A model generated the notes under the pieces. That model was not told the DNA's origin and searched no databases. It saw only the letters and a list, made by a program, of their open reading frames with translations. From NCBI GenBank assembly GCA_905221605.1, contig CAJNDS010002551.1, forward strand, positions 97,001 to 161,000: a DNA stretch of 64,000 bases, read 5' to 3'. This document shows positions 12,061 to 23,356 of this stretch, in pieces (the stretch's first letter is position 1; each line of letters opens with the position of its first letter). The stretch comes from Symbiodinium natans (taxonomy: Eukaryota; Sar; Dinophyceae; Suessiales; Symbiodiniaceae). A program made the translations under genes and the position numbers.

Positions 12061-12954
12061 GGGGCACCGCCGCATCGTGGTCCAACCCATGTCAGGGCAA
12101 TTCAATCAAGAATTATTCAAGGTATCCTGTTGAATGACAGACACCGGAGCAACGTGATCTATGTACCTCGACACTCCAAACTCCACACCCCGCACTGCAC
12201 ACTCTACACTCCACAACGCACTTCCACACTCCACACTTTACACTAGAAACTGCAACCCTGAACGTTCGACACTTCAACGCTCCACTTTGGAAACCCATGG
12301 TGCTTCACGTACTGCAACACTACTGTTCCGTTTAGTACCATATTTTCATACTCCGACGCGATGCTCGGCAGGACAGAGCAGGTCAATGCTAAAACTTGCG
12401 TGCGGCTTGCATGGCAGAAGAGCACGCCTGTGGCACGGACGTGGCAGCACCCTCTTGCACTTTCAGTCTGCACCCACTTCGCCCAGCTTGGCGACGCCCT
12501 GAGAACATTGCCACCTGAGGAACGATCTGTCGACGCAGCTCCAGGCGCCAGTCGAAGCCTGAAGGTCTGCAGCCCTCTAACCTTAACCCTTCCAGCCTCC
12601 TTGCACCAAGTGAACCCACAGGGCAAGAAACCCCAAACAAATCCCAAAAAACTAAAAAACACGACAGGCTCACCCAGCATAGCAAGCCCCAACTTCAATC
12701 TGGGGTCGGCGGCACTGGCGGTAGCCATTAAATCGGGCAGCGCGAGGTCCCCAAAGGACCGAGCAAATGCGGACCTTTTAGCCCGGGTCGTCCCGGGAAT
12801 AGCCTTGCTGGCCTCTGGCCTTCTGCGAAGCAGAATTTCAGGCCTAGCGGCACGGGCCGGCCCCCGCCCCCCAAAGCACGAAACCTTGAACCTTGGCACT
12901 GTCTTCTCTTTCCCGTGTCTTTGTCCTCTCCTTCTCTCTGTCTCTCTTTCTCCT

Positions 12955-13023
12955 GCCTTCGCCCCCCCTCCCCCCCCCCCCTCCCCCCCCCCCCGCGCGC
13001 GCGCGCGCGCGCGCGCGCGCGCA
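12955..13023 (+). repeat. Poly-C block followed by (GC)n run
   Basis: C-rich sequence to about 12993, then about 14 uninterrupted CG dinucleotides to 13021. Alternating CG of this length favours Z-DNA. It directly precedes the first copy of the dispersed 16-base motif. Confidence 0.95.
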
Positions 13024-13026
13024 CCC

Positions 13027-14304
13027 GCATCAGGAGCATCAGTGGGGTTGGTTTGGGGGCCTTAAAAGCATTCTATGCATGCGTTTTGCCTTCGAAAAAC
13101 CTTCAGAAAACGCTGTAAACACGTGTTTTTGGGCTTGGGAAGCCTTTTGGGACCCAGGAAAGGGAGCATCATGAGCATCAGCGGCCTCCCCCAGGCCATC
13201 CAAAACCCCCTTAAACACGCCGATTGTATGTGCTTGAACGCTTGCGTGCCCACGAAACCCCCAAAGCAAGACCCCGAATGCCCTTAAGGGCATTCGGGGT
13301 CCTGCTGTTCGGGTGTTTTGTAGGCACGAAGCCGTTCGAGCGCGTAAAATGAGCGATTTTAGGGGCGTTTTTACGTGGACCCACAAAACACTCGGTATTT
13401 ACGAGGTTTTCTGCTGTTGGAACACCCCCCCAAACCGAGCATCATGAGCATCAGCTGGGTCTCTGGGCCGTGGGCCCGGACCCCCCCACGAAGCCCAAGA
13501 GAAGCGATGGCTCGATGATGCGCCCGGACCCCGCGCATCAGCAGCATCAGCAGACCCCCCCCCGGACGTGGGTTTCGATGATGCGCACTTTGGGGGCGGG
13601 TCAAGGGCAACAGGGGTGGGGGTCGGAGGCACGCGTGAAAAACCTCATAAAAACACGGTATTTACGGTGATTTCAGCGTTTTTCAGCGTTTTTTATTGCC
13701 TTGGGCCCGCGGGCCAGGGCTGCTGATGCTCATGATGCTCGCCTGGTTTTGGGCTTCCGGTACCCCCCCCAAACCTTGAAAAACGTGGTTTCGGCCTGGC
13801 GCGCGCCCCATGTGAAAAGCTAGGGCCGATGATGCGCGCCCGTGAGGGTTTAATGGGGTGCTGCGGGTGTTTTGTGGCCTCGGTTTTTCGTAAAAACCCA
13901 TGGTTTTTACGAGGTTTTCGTGCTTTTCGCACCACCGCGTGTTGCGTCCCCTTGGATGCCGTTTTGGAGGCCTCCCGAAGGGCCCCGCGCGAATTTGAAG
14001 CAATTTTGGGCGGGGTCGGCGGCTCGGGCGCTCGCCCCTTAAAAGCTAGCGCTTTAGTGCGACGCGGGCTCCGCCCTGGACCACGGGCGGCGCGGGGGCC
14101 GGATTAGGCCGGACGCCAGTGCCGCCGACCCCCGTGTGCCGCCGGTGAACGGTTTTTTTTCGTGGTTTTTTGCGTCACCACGGAGGCCCCCAGAGGGCGC
14201 GCATCATGAGCATCAGCGGGTCCAGCCCGGGACCCCCAGGCGCGCATCAGGAGCATCAGCGGCTCCCGGGGCGGGACCGCGGGGGGGCATCAGGAGCATG
14301 ATGC
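13027..14304. repeat. Dispersed 16-base motif GCATCATGAGCATCAG, nine copies
   Basis: Copies on the plus strand at 13027, 13166, 13439, 13535, 14201, 14244 and 14287, and reversed at 13723; a looser half-copy (GATGATGCGC) at 13575. Variants are confined mostly to positions 7-8 (AT, AG, CA). Spacing is irregular (43 to over 450 bases), so it is not a tandem repeat. The surroundings are GC-rich, with recurring phrases such as GGTATTTACG and TTTTTACGAGG. No gene recognised; open frames here read the motif as HHEHQ, ASxxAS or LMLMM. Confidence 0.8.
13270..13301. repeat. Perfect 32-base palindrome
   Basis: Arms GACCCCGAATGCCC and its exact complement meet at TTAA, giving a 32-base perfect palindrome without a loop. 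It lies in the 16-base-motif field. No T-run follows and there is no adjacent gene, so a terminator is unlikely. Confidence 0.95.
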
Positions 14305-14666
14305 CCCCCAAAGGGCGAGGCATAAGCGACGTGTCTAAGCCCGGGGCTAGGAAAAAGGGAGTTTAGGGGCCTTATAAAGTGCTTAGAAACGTTAAGGGAG
14401 TCTCGGAGCCTCAAACGCTTAGAGATTTTAAGGGAGTTTAGGGGCCTCAACATGCTTAGAAACTGCTCGCCCCGGGCTTCTGCGTTGTGAAGTCGACCAG
14501 CACTGGACTTGCACTAAGCCAATGCAATCACAGCCCGGTCACGCTGTTTTACGACTTCGCGAGTTCAAGCACTTGTGCAGCTACGCCTGAGTGCGTCCGG
14601 TCGGACCGCACAGCAACCTAAGAGCTACTGTACGACTCTACCGCGCTCAAAGGCACAAGCTCGGTA

Positions 14667-14683
14667 CTTGAGCCAAAATTGGC
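14667..14683 (-). other. Dinoflagellate spliced-leader-like relic
   Basis: Read on the minus strand, this is GCCAATTTTGGCTCAAG. It shares an exact 13-base ATTTTGGCTCAAG with the 3' end of the dinoflagellate spliced leader, with one extra T ahead of it. The next bases are TACCGAG rather than GT, so it is not an obvious leader-RNA gene; a relic carried in by a retroposed mRNA is likelier. No second copy was seen in the window. Confidence 0.45.
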
Positions 14684-14980
14684 ATTGAAACGAATTGCAA
14701 ACCTACACATGCAAAGAAGACTACAGTACTGGTCCTGGCAGCTCTGCACATGCAACGTGCGTGCTTAGACCTGCTCACATTCGCCCCTCAGCCGAGGCTT
14801 CCAGCTCATCTCGAGCTCGGAGTGCAGCAGGCACTCGCGCTGAACACAGAAAGGGAAGGGAGAGGGTGTCGCGTGCGACCGCGGTGGTCCGCACATCATG
14901 AGCATTGGCATGCGGCAGGGACGCTAGCCCGCACCACCACACACACACACAGACACACACACACACACACACACAACACA

Positions 14981-15525
14981 CCACACACCACACACCACAC
15001 ACACCACACCACACACCACACACCACACACCACACACCACACACCACACACCACACACCACACACCACACACCACACACCACACACCACACACCACACAC
15101 CACACCCCACACACCACACACCACACACCACACACCACACACCACACACCACACACCACACACCACACACCACACACCACACACCACACACCACACACCA
15201 CACACCACACACCACACACCACACACCACACACCACACACCACACACCCCACACCACACACCACACACCACACACCACACACCACACACCACACACCACA
15301 CACCACACACCACACACCACACACCACACACCACACACCACACACCACACACCACACACCACACACCACACACCACACACCACACACCACACACCACACA
15401 CAACACACCACACACCACACACCACACACCACACACCACACACCACACACCACACACCACACACCACACACCACACACCACACACCACACACCACACACC
15501 ACACACCACACACCACACACCACAC
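14981..15525 (+). repeat. CCACACA heptamer array
   Basis: About 75 head-to-tail copies of CCACACA with rare one-base variants (for example CCACACC at about 15103 and 15247, and CAACACA at about 15400). Its period of seven makes the array open in all frames, producing spurious 200-400-residue VCGVWCV or HTPHTTHH products. Confidence 0.97.
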
Positions 15526-15594
15526 ATCACATACCACGCATCACACACCACACACCGCACACCGCACACCACACACCGCACACTGCACACACCA

Positions 15595-15878
<284 letters not shown>

Positions 15879-16535
15879 TGGCAAGGCAAGCACTTATGAG
15901 ATGGACTTCGACAGGACATGGCATTGTGTCAGGTACGTCCAGTGGCGGCCCACTGGATATCACAGGCATCCAACCAGTGTCTTTGTTAGCACCGGACTGA
16001 TTGGAGCCCCCGGTGCCGTGTAAAGCGTGGCACAAATGTGGAAAAATGCGATGTGCAGCACCATGTCCAGGTGTTGCCACACACACACATGTTTATTTTC
16101 ACCGAAATGCATACGTAGAAACGAAACTGCATACGAACAAATACACGCACCCACATTATATGTGCACATATACATATATACAGATATAGATATACAGTAC
16201 ACGTACGTGGTAGCGCCCTGTGAGTACTATGCCGGCAGTCAGCTCGACCCAACTCCAATTATCATGGATGAAGCTGCTCTGCGTGCGGTTCTTAGTAACT
16301 AGAGCAGCACACCATCAATCTGCACGGCTGCAGAGTGGGTATTCTGCAACTCTGCACGGTGTCCCATCCCTTGGATGTGAAGCAAAATCTCCACTGTCTA
16401 CCTGACAGTACTGCGTTCAGCTTGAACGCGCAAGTTCGTTCCACAGCTCCAGTATCATAAGCCATTGTGCGGATTGCTCAGCGAGCCGTGTGACGGCGAG
16501 TCTACCTTACATGCTACAAGCCAGAGCTCCTGACC

Positions 16536-16694
16536 TAGGGTTTAGGGTTTAGGGTTTAGGGTTTAGGGTTTAGGGTTTAGGGTTTAGGGTTTAGGGTTAG
16601 GGTTTAGGGTTTAGGGTTTAGGGTTTAGGGTTTAGGGTTTGGGGTTTGGGGTTTGGGGTTTATGGTTTAGGGTTTAGGGTTTAGGGTTTAGGGT
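16536..16694 (+). repeat. Interstitial TTTAGGG telomere-like array
   Basis: About 22 copies of TTTAGGG in one orientation, with one TTAGGG and a cluster of TTTGGGG variants near 16640. It is the longest clean telomere-type array in the window. Similar short tracts lie at 17577-17645 and 18694-18765, and reversed CCCTAAA tracts at 2.4, 4.1-4.3 and 24.35 kb. Confidence 0.95.
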
Positions 16695-16699
16695 GTGAC

Positions 16700-17225
16700 C
16701 TAGCAAACTCTTGAAACCAGTAATTTGTCACTGGCATTAGCCATTATTGCATAAGCTGGCATGTATTCGGGCGTACCGCCGTTCTCACACATGGCTTCCC
16801 AGACGGAAGCTTGATTCTTGGGAGGTGCACAAGGGGCTGCTCGATCCAACTCATCACTCAAACTGAAGAAGAAACAGTGTGCAATGAAAACCCATGCTCT
16901 CTGTGCACATGCCATCATTTCCGCATTTGTTTGAGGCCACCTTCCTCGGACAAGAAGATGGGAGTCCTAACAACTGTCTAGGAGGTCCTCGTACTGCACC
17001 ACGACGTCAATGAAGCACGCGCTCGGGAGGAGAACATTTTTATGTCGCATGTGACGTGACATGCTTAGCCGAATGAAGAGCTGTGGCTGACTCGATGATT
17101 TCATGTAGCTGAACTAGCTCCCCCCTCAGGATCAACTGCCGAGAGGGTTCCAATTCCGCGTCCCGGGTTCCCCAGTCTTTGGCCTCAGGACGCGGTGGCC
17201 CGTGGATCGTGGGTTCTTGCCTCAA
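16700..17225 (-). CDS. Candidate multi-exon gene of unknown function
   Basis: Three minus-strand stretches look coding. At about 17190-17043 the product includes ELVQLHEIIESATALHSAK, helix-like. At about 17030-16965 it reads LPSACFIDVVVQYEDLLDSC. At 16862-16712 it includes DELDRAAPCAPPKNQASVWE and GGTPEYMPAYAIMANASDKLL, preceded by a CTTCTTCAG acceptor and followed by CTG|GTTTCA as a donor. I recognise no family. Order, strand and splice signals agree, but total length is small and both ends are missing. Confidence 0.4.
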
Positions 17226-17249
17226 AAACCATGGATTTTGAGTCCGAAC

Positions 17250-20200
17250 CAGCTCTTTCTGAGATTGGTCTGAGAATGTGTATGCAGTGACATGGAGAGC
17301 AGAAGGACAGACAGAAACGTAGCTAGCTGCTCAATAGATTCGTAAATCGACTGAGTGAGACAGACAGACAGACAGACAGAGAGAGAGAGAGAGATTGAGA
17401 CAAGGTTGGGTCGATAGATGTGGAAACACATATGTATGTCTGTGTTTGTTTATTAAAATGTTATATGTAGATATGTGTATACACATGTGTATGTCGAAAC
17501 CTGCTGCATGCTCCTGAGAGCTTGGCTTCGCAAGCTGTGACGCCAGTACTCTGGGACAAAATGCAACTTGATCCTTTGGGGTTTAGGGTTTCGGATTTAA
17601 GGTTTAGGGTTTAGGGTTTAGGGTTTAGGGTTTAGGGTTTAGAGTTTCATCTGACAGCAGCTTGGCAAAAGGATGGCTGGTTCTGCTCGTGCCCTCCAGG
17701 CACAGGCAGGAATGGTCTGCTGCCATACTCCCAGCAACATCTTCTCCCTCACAGCAGGACTCCATTATGGAACCACTTCACGTTGCACTGACTAGAACCC
17801 AACCTCAACCCTTCACAGGCGGCGTCTACCCACTGTGGTTCAGGTCAGGACTTCAGACTGCCCTGCGTTTCGGACATCCCTATGCAGGCGCAGGTCCGCC
17901 TCAAAACAACATAGGCAGGTCCTCAAGGTATCGATGGGCCTTCCCGCAAAAACTGAACATAAACACCCCCGTTCAGGTCGAGAGATCCACAGGCCCCTTG
18001 CCTTTCACGGCAAGGGGTTGTGAAAGCCTCCGCCCGAAACATCGAAGGTTTTCTTTGGGCCAGGCCAGGGCCCTTGAGTAAATGCGCCCCAGCATGTGTG
18101 TCGGACAGGGACCCTCACCCAATAGCACCACAAGCATCCCCCCCTGAATCCCTTGAATCATTCATGAAGGAACAGAGGGTCCCGGGTCGATTTTGTGCTG
18201 GGCTCCATGGCAAGCTCCAGCAGTCACGAAGTCTTTACCGCCTGAACTGGACCTCCTTGCCTTAGAAAGCGCCGTGCCTCGGATTTCCGGAAAGATAGCA
18301 TGGGAGGCACAACGCATAGGATGTGCTCCGCGATGTTCTCGGAAAACTGGCGGGCATTGGCCACCATGCACAGGGCTTAGGGACATCATCCGGGAATCTT
18401 AGCTCCCCGGATGCGCCACCTGGGAAATTCTTGAGTTCGGCTTGCCGCAAGGTTCGGAAACCGCCACTCACAAAACCAAAAGGAAGGGGAGCCGCAGCCA
18501 CTTGGGGCCCATCCCAGACCACACCTCCTACAACCCTGAACCCTAAGTCCTAAACCCTGAACGCTAAACCCTAAACCAAGGCCCCCTTGTGGGGAGGGCC
18601 TCGAAAAGGCTGGCACATGCACCGCTCAGCGGCGCATCGCGCGAAGCGAAGGAAGGCGGGTGGCCCTGAGTTCAAGCCTGCATATTTAAGCCTTTCTGGG
18701 TTTAGGGTTTGGGGTTTGGGGTTTAGGGTCTAGGGTGGTTTAGGGCTTAGGGCTTAGGGCTTAGGGTTTAGCATTGGGGATCAAGGTCTAGGGTGTCTAA
18801 GGGATTTTGCGGATGTTGGGCTTCTCAAGTTCAGTGTCAGGAATATTTGGGGTTTGGGTCGTCGGCTTTAGGGCCCCGAGGATTTCGCATTCATCACTGA
18901 CTGCGTTGAGGTCAGGGGCCTTCGTACGAGAAGGCCCCCTGGTTCTTAGGAGGAGGGCGTGACGGAAGTAGGGCCCTGTATATACCATCTAAGGGATTGT
19001 ATAGGGGAAGTCATTCCCTCATTCCCTACGAAGAACCAGGCAGAAGGGTGTGTGTTGCCAAACTTTGTCCTGTCATTCTTCCGTAGCAAGCTTGACTTCT
19101 AGGATCATCAAGTCTCCCCTGCCACCTACCGCTCGCAGAGCAGCCTCCGCATGCAAGTATCCGAGTTCGAGCGGGCTGTCTTGACTGGAACCTTCATGTG
19201 TCCCCGGCCCATTGCGCCGTGGGCGAGCTCCGTAGACGGCACTTAGAGCGACACGAGGCAGCGACTGCCTTAGCATCGCTGCAGGGGCAGGTCCTTCGAA
19301 CAATCTTCAAGCTCGCGCGGATTTCTTTGCCTCGACAAGCCCTGACAGAAAGCTACATTCCACAACTCCGCATCTGACACCTAAGGTTCTCGAGTTCTCA
19401 AGCTTCGGGCAGCCGTGTACCTGGAATCACCGGACCCTCCATAAGCCCACCACCTGAGCAGTCAACCCTTGCTTGGCAGGCCAGGGAGCTCTTTTGCTTT
19501 TTGCAAAGCCATGGAGTCATGTACGGATCGAAGCCCGACCTGCGCTCAAACAGAAGGTGAGGCAGTCAACTCGGGACCATTTGGGCGAGAGAATGTGTCT
19601 CCCAACCGAGATTTGCCCTACCCTAAACTCGCTATTCAGCTGCAGCTTCACCCATCCAGTGCATGGTAATTTCACACATCTAGTCCTGAATTCCAAGATT
19701 TCAAGCATGTTTCCACCGATCTGGCGGCTCGGCATGTTTCCAACGTGTGCACTGAGAACCGCTGCTGCAAAGACGCCGAACACCCACATCCCCCTCAACC
19801 CACACCTCTGGGCCCGAGAACCCTAAACCCTAGATCCTAAACCCTCAACCCGACACCCCAAATCCCAAGAAGCCCCAGAAGTTGCTTTAAATGGAATGCT
19901 GCCCGAGGGGCGATGCGCGGCTTCCAGGGCTCTCCACTTCTCGCGCCTCGCGCTCCAAGCGCTCCGTCATCCAGCTCCTTGGGCCGAAGGGGTTCAAGGG
20001 CTTGTTTTTTTTTTTGGGGGCGGGGGGGGGGGGGGGGGGGGCTTGGAGGAGGAGGGGCTGGCTTAGGAAGTTTAGGAAGTTGATGAAGTTGAGGAAGGTT
20101 GGGAAGGCTAGGGAGTTTAGGAAGCTTAATTTACGGCCTTTTTTGGTCTTAAGTGGGGTTTGGGGACTTAGCCGCTTCTACTGGGCTTGTAGGCTACATG

Positions 20201-20680
20201 AGGTCCGATACAGACCACATCCTCACAGAGACTAGTTAGACTGCGCGATGCAAAGTGATTCACGAGGGTCTCGAGTACTGCAAGGGTTCTGATACGGGAA
20301 AGAATGCCCTGCTCTCTGGGCACAAGGCCTCTGCGCGACCCAAAGCCATAACCCCCCAACTCTAAACCCTAATCCCAGCATCCCAGCTGTAATCCCTGAA
20401 CCCCTGCACTGCAGAACTCCACAGTCAGGGCTCCGCCGCTGGCTGACCTCCTCCTCCAGACCTCCACGTTGCAAACGCGCCACCCATGAGTAGAAGGGTT
20501 TGGGGTCCATAAGGGTGCCTAAGTCTTGTGTAGGGTCCGCGGTGTAGGGTGTACCGGGCCGGTCTGAACCTTTTGACCCTTCTGGGTCGAGCTTGAAGGT
20601 CTGGGGCAACGAAAAGGCCCTCTCGGAGGGGGGGGGGTATCTGATGCTCTCGAGTTCGGTCCTGAGTCATCCGAAGAGGC
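17250..20680. other. No gene recognised; microsatellites and telomere-like tracts
   Basis: Contains GACA/GA dinucleotide tracts (17357-17400), TTTAGGG tracts (17577-17645, 18694-18765), a CCCTAAA patch (18537-18570) and a T/G homopolymer block (20004-20042). ORFs up to about 139 codons exist but show no domain, repeat or splice context that I can support. Confidence 0.5.
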
Positions 20681-20699
20681 CTTGAATTTATCAATGCTT

Positions 20700-20919
20700 G
20701 CCAGGAAGGAAGGAAGGAAGGTAGGTAGGTTGTCTGCCTGCCTACCTGCCCGCCTGTCTCTCTGTCTGTCTTGTGTCTGTGTTTGTCTGTCTTTCTGTCC
20801 GTCTGTGTGTTTGTCTGTGTTCACATGTGTCTGTGTGTCTCTGTGTCTCTGCGTCTCCGTATCTCTGTGTCTCCGTGTCTCGGTGTCTCTGTGTGTCTGT
20901 GTCTCAGTGTGTGTCTCTG

Positions 20920-20952
<33 letters not shown>

Positions 20953-20974
20953 GACTGTCTCTGTCTGTCTGTCG

Positions 20975-21043
<69 letters not shown>
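20700..21043 (+). repeat. GTCT/TGTC microsatellite and (GTCTGC)n hexamer array
   Basis: Degenerate CTGT/GTCT sequence runs from about 20740, then a clean GTCTGC hexamer array of about 11 copies at 20976-21041. The opposite strand reads as Ala-Asp repeats (GCAGAC), which is an artefact. Confidence 0.95.
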
Positions 21044-21045
<2 letters not shown>

Positions 21046-21161
21046 CTAAACTCCTTAAGTCGACATGCTGGATCAACCGATCCACTTCTAACTCAGCAAT
21101 CAAGACCGAGTAAACAGGAGAGCCCTTGGGGAGTGCCCAGATGCGGGAGATGCCGGTGGCT

Positions 21162-21760
21162 CTAATCTGGCCAGTGAGAGGCCAGCCGGACTTCGACTAT
21201 GCAAGTCGATCCGCGGCGGAACCCGCGTCTCCCGTCCTCCCACTGCGTGGGGCAGTGGCCTAGGACGTAGTGCACCCCGAGGCGGCCTCCCGGCCCGCCG
21301 CCGGGGATCAAGCCGTTCTGAATCAGGCTTGGCACGACATGCAGGTCCGTGCCGTGCCACATGGCCGGGCCATACCGGTCTATAAGATCGTTGATGGCGG
21401 TCTCACTTAGACCCTCCATCATGAACCCCATAGGATGGCCGCAATCGGCCGAGTGGCCTTGGAAGGCACGCAGGAAGCCAGCGTGCGAGGTATCTAACCT
21501 CGGCTTCCGCTGGTTGGCGTCGTGCGCGACCGCCTGGTTGTACTGGTTGATGGTGATGCCAAGTTGCTCGATCAACTCATCAACCGGGTAGAGGCCGCCC
21601 GGAGCGAACCGGCCTCTGCAACCAGGCCGGGCATGCGTCGGATCTAGCCTGCGCTGCACCGTCAATCATCGGGCCCCTCCGGCCCTTAGGGCCAGGGCTC
21701 TTGCCTTGCCCCTGGCCCTTCGACCCTCCTCCACCCATCGCGGCACTGAGGCCCGCGACT
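21162..21760 (-). pseudogene. KptA/Tpt1-like RNA 2'-phosphotransferase, frameshifted
   Basis: The minus-strand frame ending at 21162 contains MWHGTDLHVVPSLIQNGLIP, GGGPGGRLGVHYVLG and RRGSTCIVEV. The H-G-T near the start, the I..NGL segment, the GGR-x-HxHL-like strand and the R..S..I.EV strand match the catalytic half of the Tpt1/KptA family, which removes an internal 2'-phosphate using NAD. The reading frame is preceded immediately by a stop and has no early ATG. The natural upstream coding sequence (MGGGGSKGQGQGKSPGPKG, from about 21742) is in another frame that closes at about 21580, so a frameshift in the overlap is likely. An upstream intron is the alternative. Catalytic residues cannot all be confirmed; NAD use is inferred from the family. 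Confidence 0.55.
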
Positions 21761-21769
21761 TTGCTGGAC

Positions 21770-23230
21770 CTGCCGATGGGCGAGGAAAACCTGACGAGCC
21801 CTTGAGCGGAGGACACGGCCCGCTCGGGGCCGCGTGTCGCAGTACTTGGATATTCGGCCGGGTTGTTAAGTGATTGGCAGGTTTGGCATCTGGCTATCCA
21901 TGTTATTAAATGACTCAAGTCAACATATATGTTGGCCAAGCAGACTTTAAACACAGCATCTCCTGTAAACGGGATACGCGATGTAGCTATGCACATAGTG
22001 TCTGTTTATGATGTCAAGCAAATGATTAGGAGTCATGTAAGGGTTTGTTGGATTCTAAGGGCTTGGCAGACTTAATGCTATGTCCAACACTCACCTTAGT
22101 AACCAGATACACTTTATGGCAAGTCAGGGTGGGTTAGGCTATCTTGACTTAGGCGTTTGCGGCTAAGTCCACTAAGTCGACTTAGTGCACTTCAGATTTT
22201 GGTGAGCTGGCATTAGAAGTTGGAGAGATCATCGACGTTTATGTATAGGGTGGGTTAGGCTTTTGACTTAGGCGGTTTGCGGCTTTAAGCCATTAGTGCC
22301 CAGATTTTGGTGAGCCCTGCACAAGTTGGAGAAGCACCGCCATACTGCAACGGTCCCTTGCGGCGCCTTTGTTTTATGTTTGCAGCCCACGAGAATGAAA
22401 CAAATTCCTGCACGGGGCTCCGCTTACCCGGAAAATCCCTCGCAGCTTGTGTTCGAGAGTTAACAGGTGCACACAATGACATTATTCGGCACTCGTTCTT
22501 TTTCGTGGACCACTATATTGAGGGTCAGAGTGACACACAGAGAACCCATGTATTCAGCGTAATAACAAACCAGGGGTAGGCATACAGAGGCATAGAGTGA
22601 AGTCCCAGCGTAAACAAACCAAGATATAAGTTGTGGTTAAGCCTCCTCCCGTGGATGCAGTTGACCTTCTACTCTAAAGCCCCTCCCCGGACCGTGCGGG
22701 TGATCATTTGGCACTGGACCAGGCCGGCCAGGACGTGGATTGAGGCTTCATTCATTCACCAAACGGCTTTTAGGTTGGGGTTTAAATAAAGGTGGATCTA
22801 CTTCAGCGTGCCTTTTTTGGGATTTTGGGTGGGAAGGGAAGATAGGGCGTTTATACATGGCAAGGAGGCTGTGTTTTGGGGGTTTTGGGGTGGAGAGGTT
22901 ATTTAGGGTGTGCGTAAATGGCAAGGAGGCGTTTTATTTGTGCTTTGCAGTTGGAGATGCGATATAGGGCTGGATTTTTAGAAGACCTTGGGAGGACCTA
23001 TATAGGAGGGAAGATTCTTTATATGACAAGGAGGGCCTGCGTGCGTTCTTTCCAGGTGAGTGAAGTTTATGTTTTCTTTGGCAAGAGATAGTTAGGTTGG
23101 ATTTCTCTATATAGGGGGCATCTAGTTACTTTCGGCAAGGAGACATTTTCGTCATGGGTACAGTGTAGGGCAGGACAAGATCGGGACGACGCACATGTAG
23201 ACAAATGAAAAAAGCAGTGGAATCATAGAA
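21770..23230. other. No gene recognised; degenerate local duplications
   Basis: A segment beginning GTGGGTTAGGCT occurs at 22128-22225 and again, diverged, at 22251-22335, sharing CAGATTTTGGTGAGC. Between 22840 and 23145 a phrase GGCAAGGAGG recurs four times. No coding signal recognised. Confidence 0.5.
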
Positions 23231-23356
23231 GGGCACGCGTGCAGTATAGAGAGACTGCGTGGTTGAGTATGCGTGCAGCGACTGAGTCTCGCGCAGCGTG
23301 TGCTCGTAGGGTCAAGGTCGTGAACTTGAAGTATCTTTATATTGTCCTCGTACTTG

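Noticed and set aside
12243-12899. 218-codon minus-strand ORF
   Set aside because: No recognisable motif; other frames are equally open and it overlaps a 234-codon plus-strand ORF. It could hide kinase N-lobe exons but I could not show it.
17662-18081. 139-codon plus-strand ORF
   Set aside because: No domain, no splice context, lies between telomere-like patches.
20519-21165. Ala-Asp (minus) and Cys/Leu/Ser (plus) ORFs
   Set aside because: Readings of GTCTGC and GTCT microsatellites.
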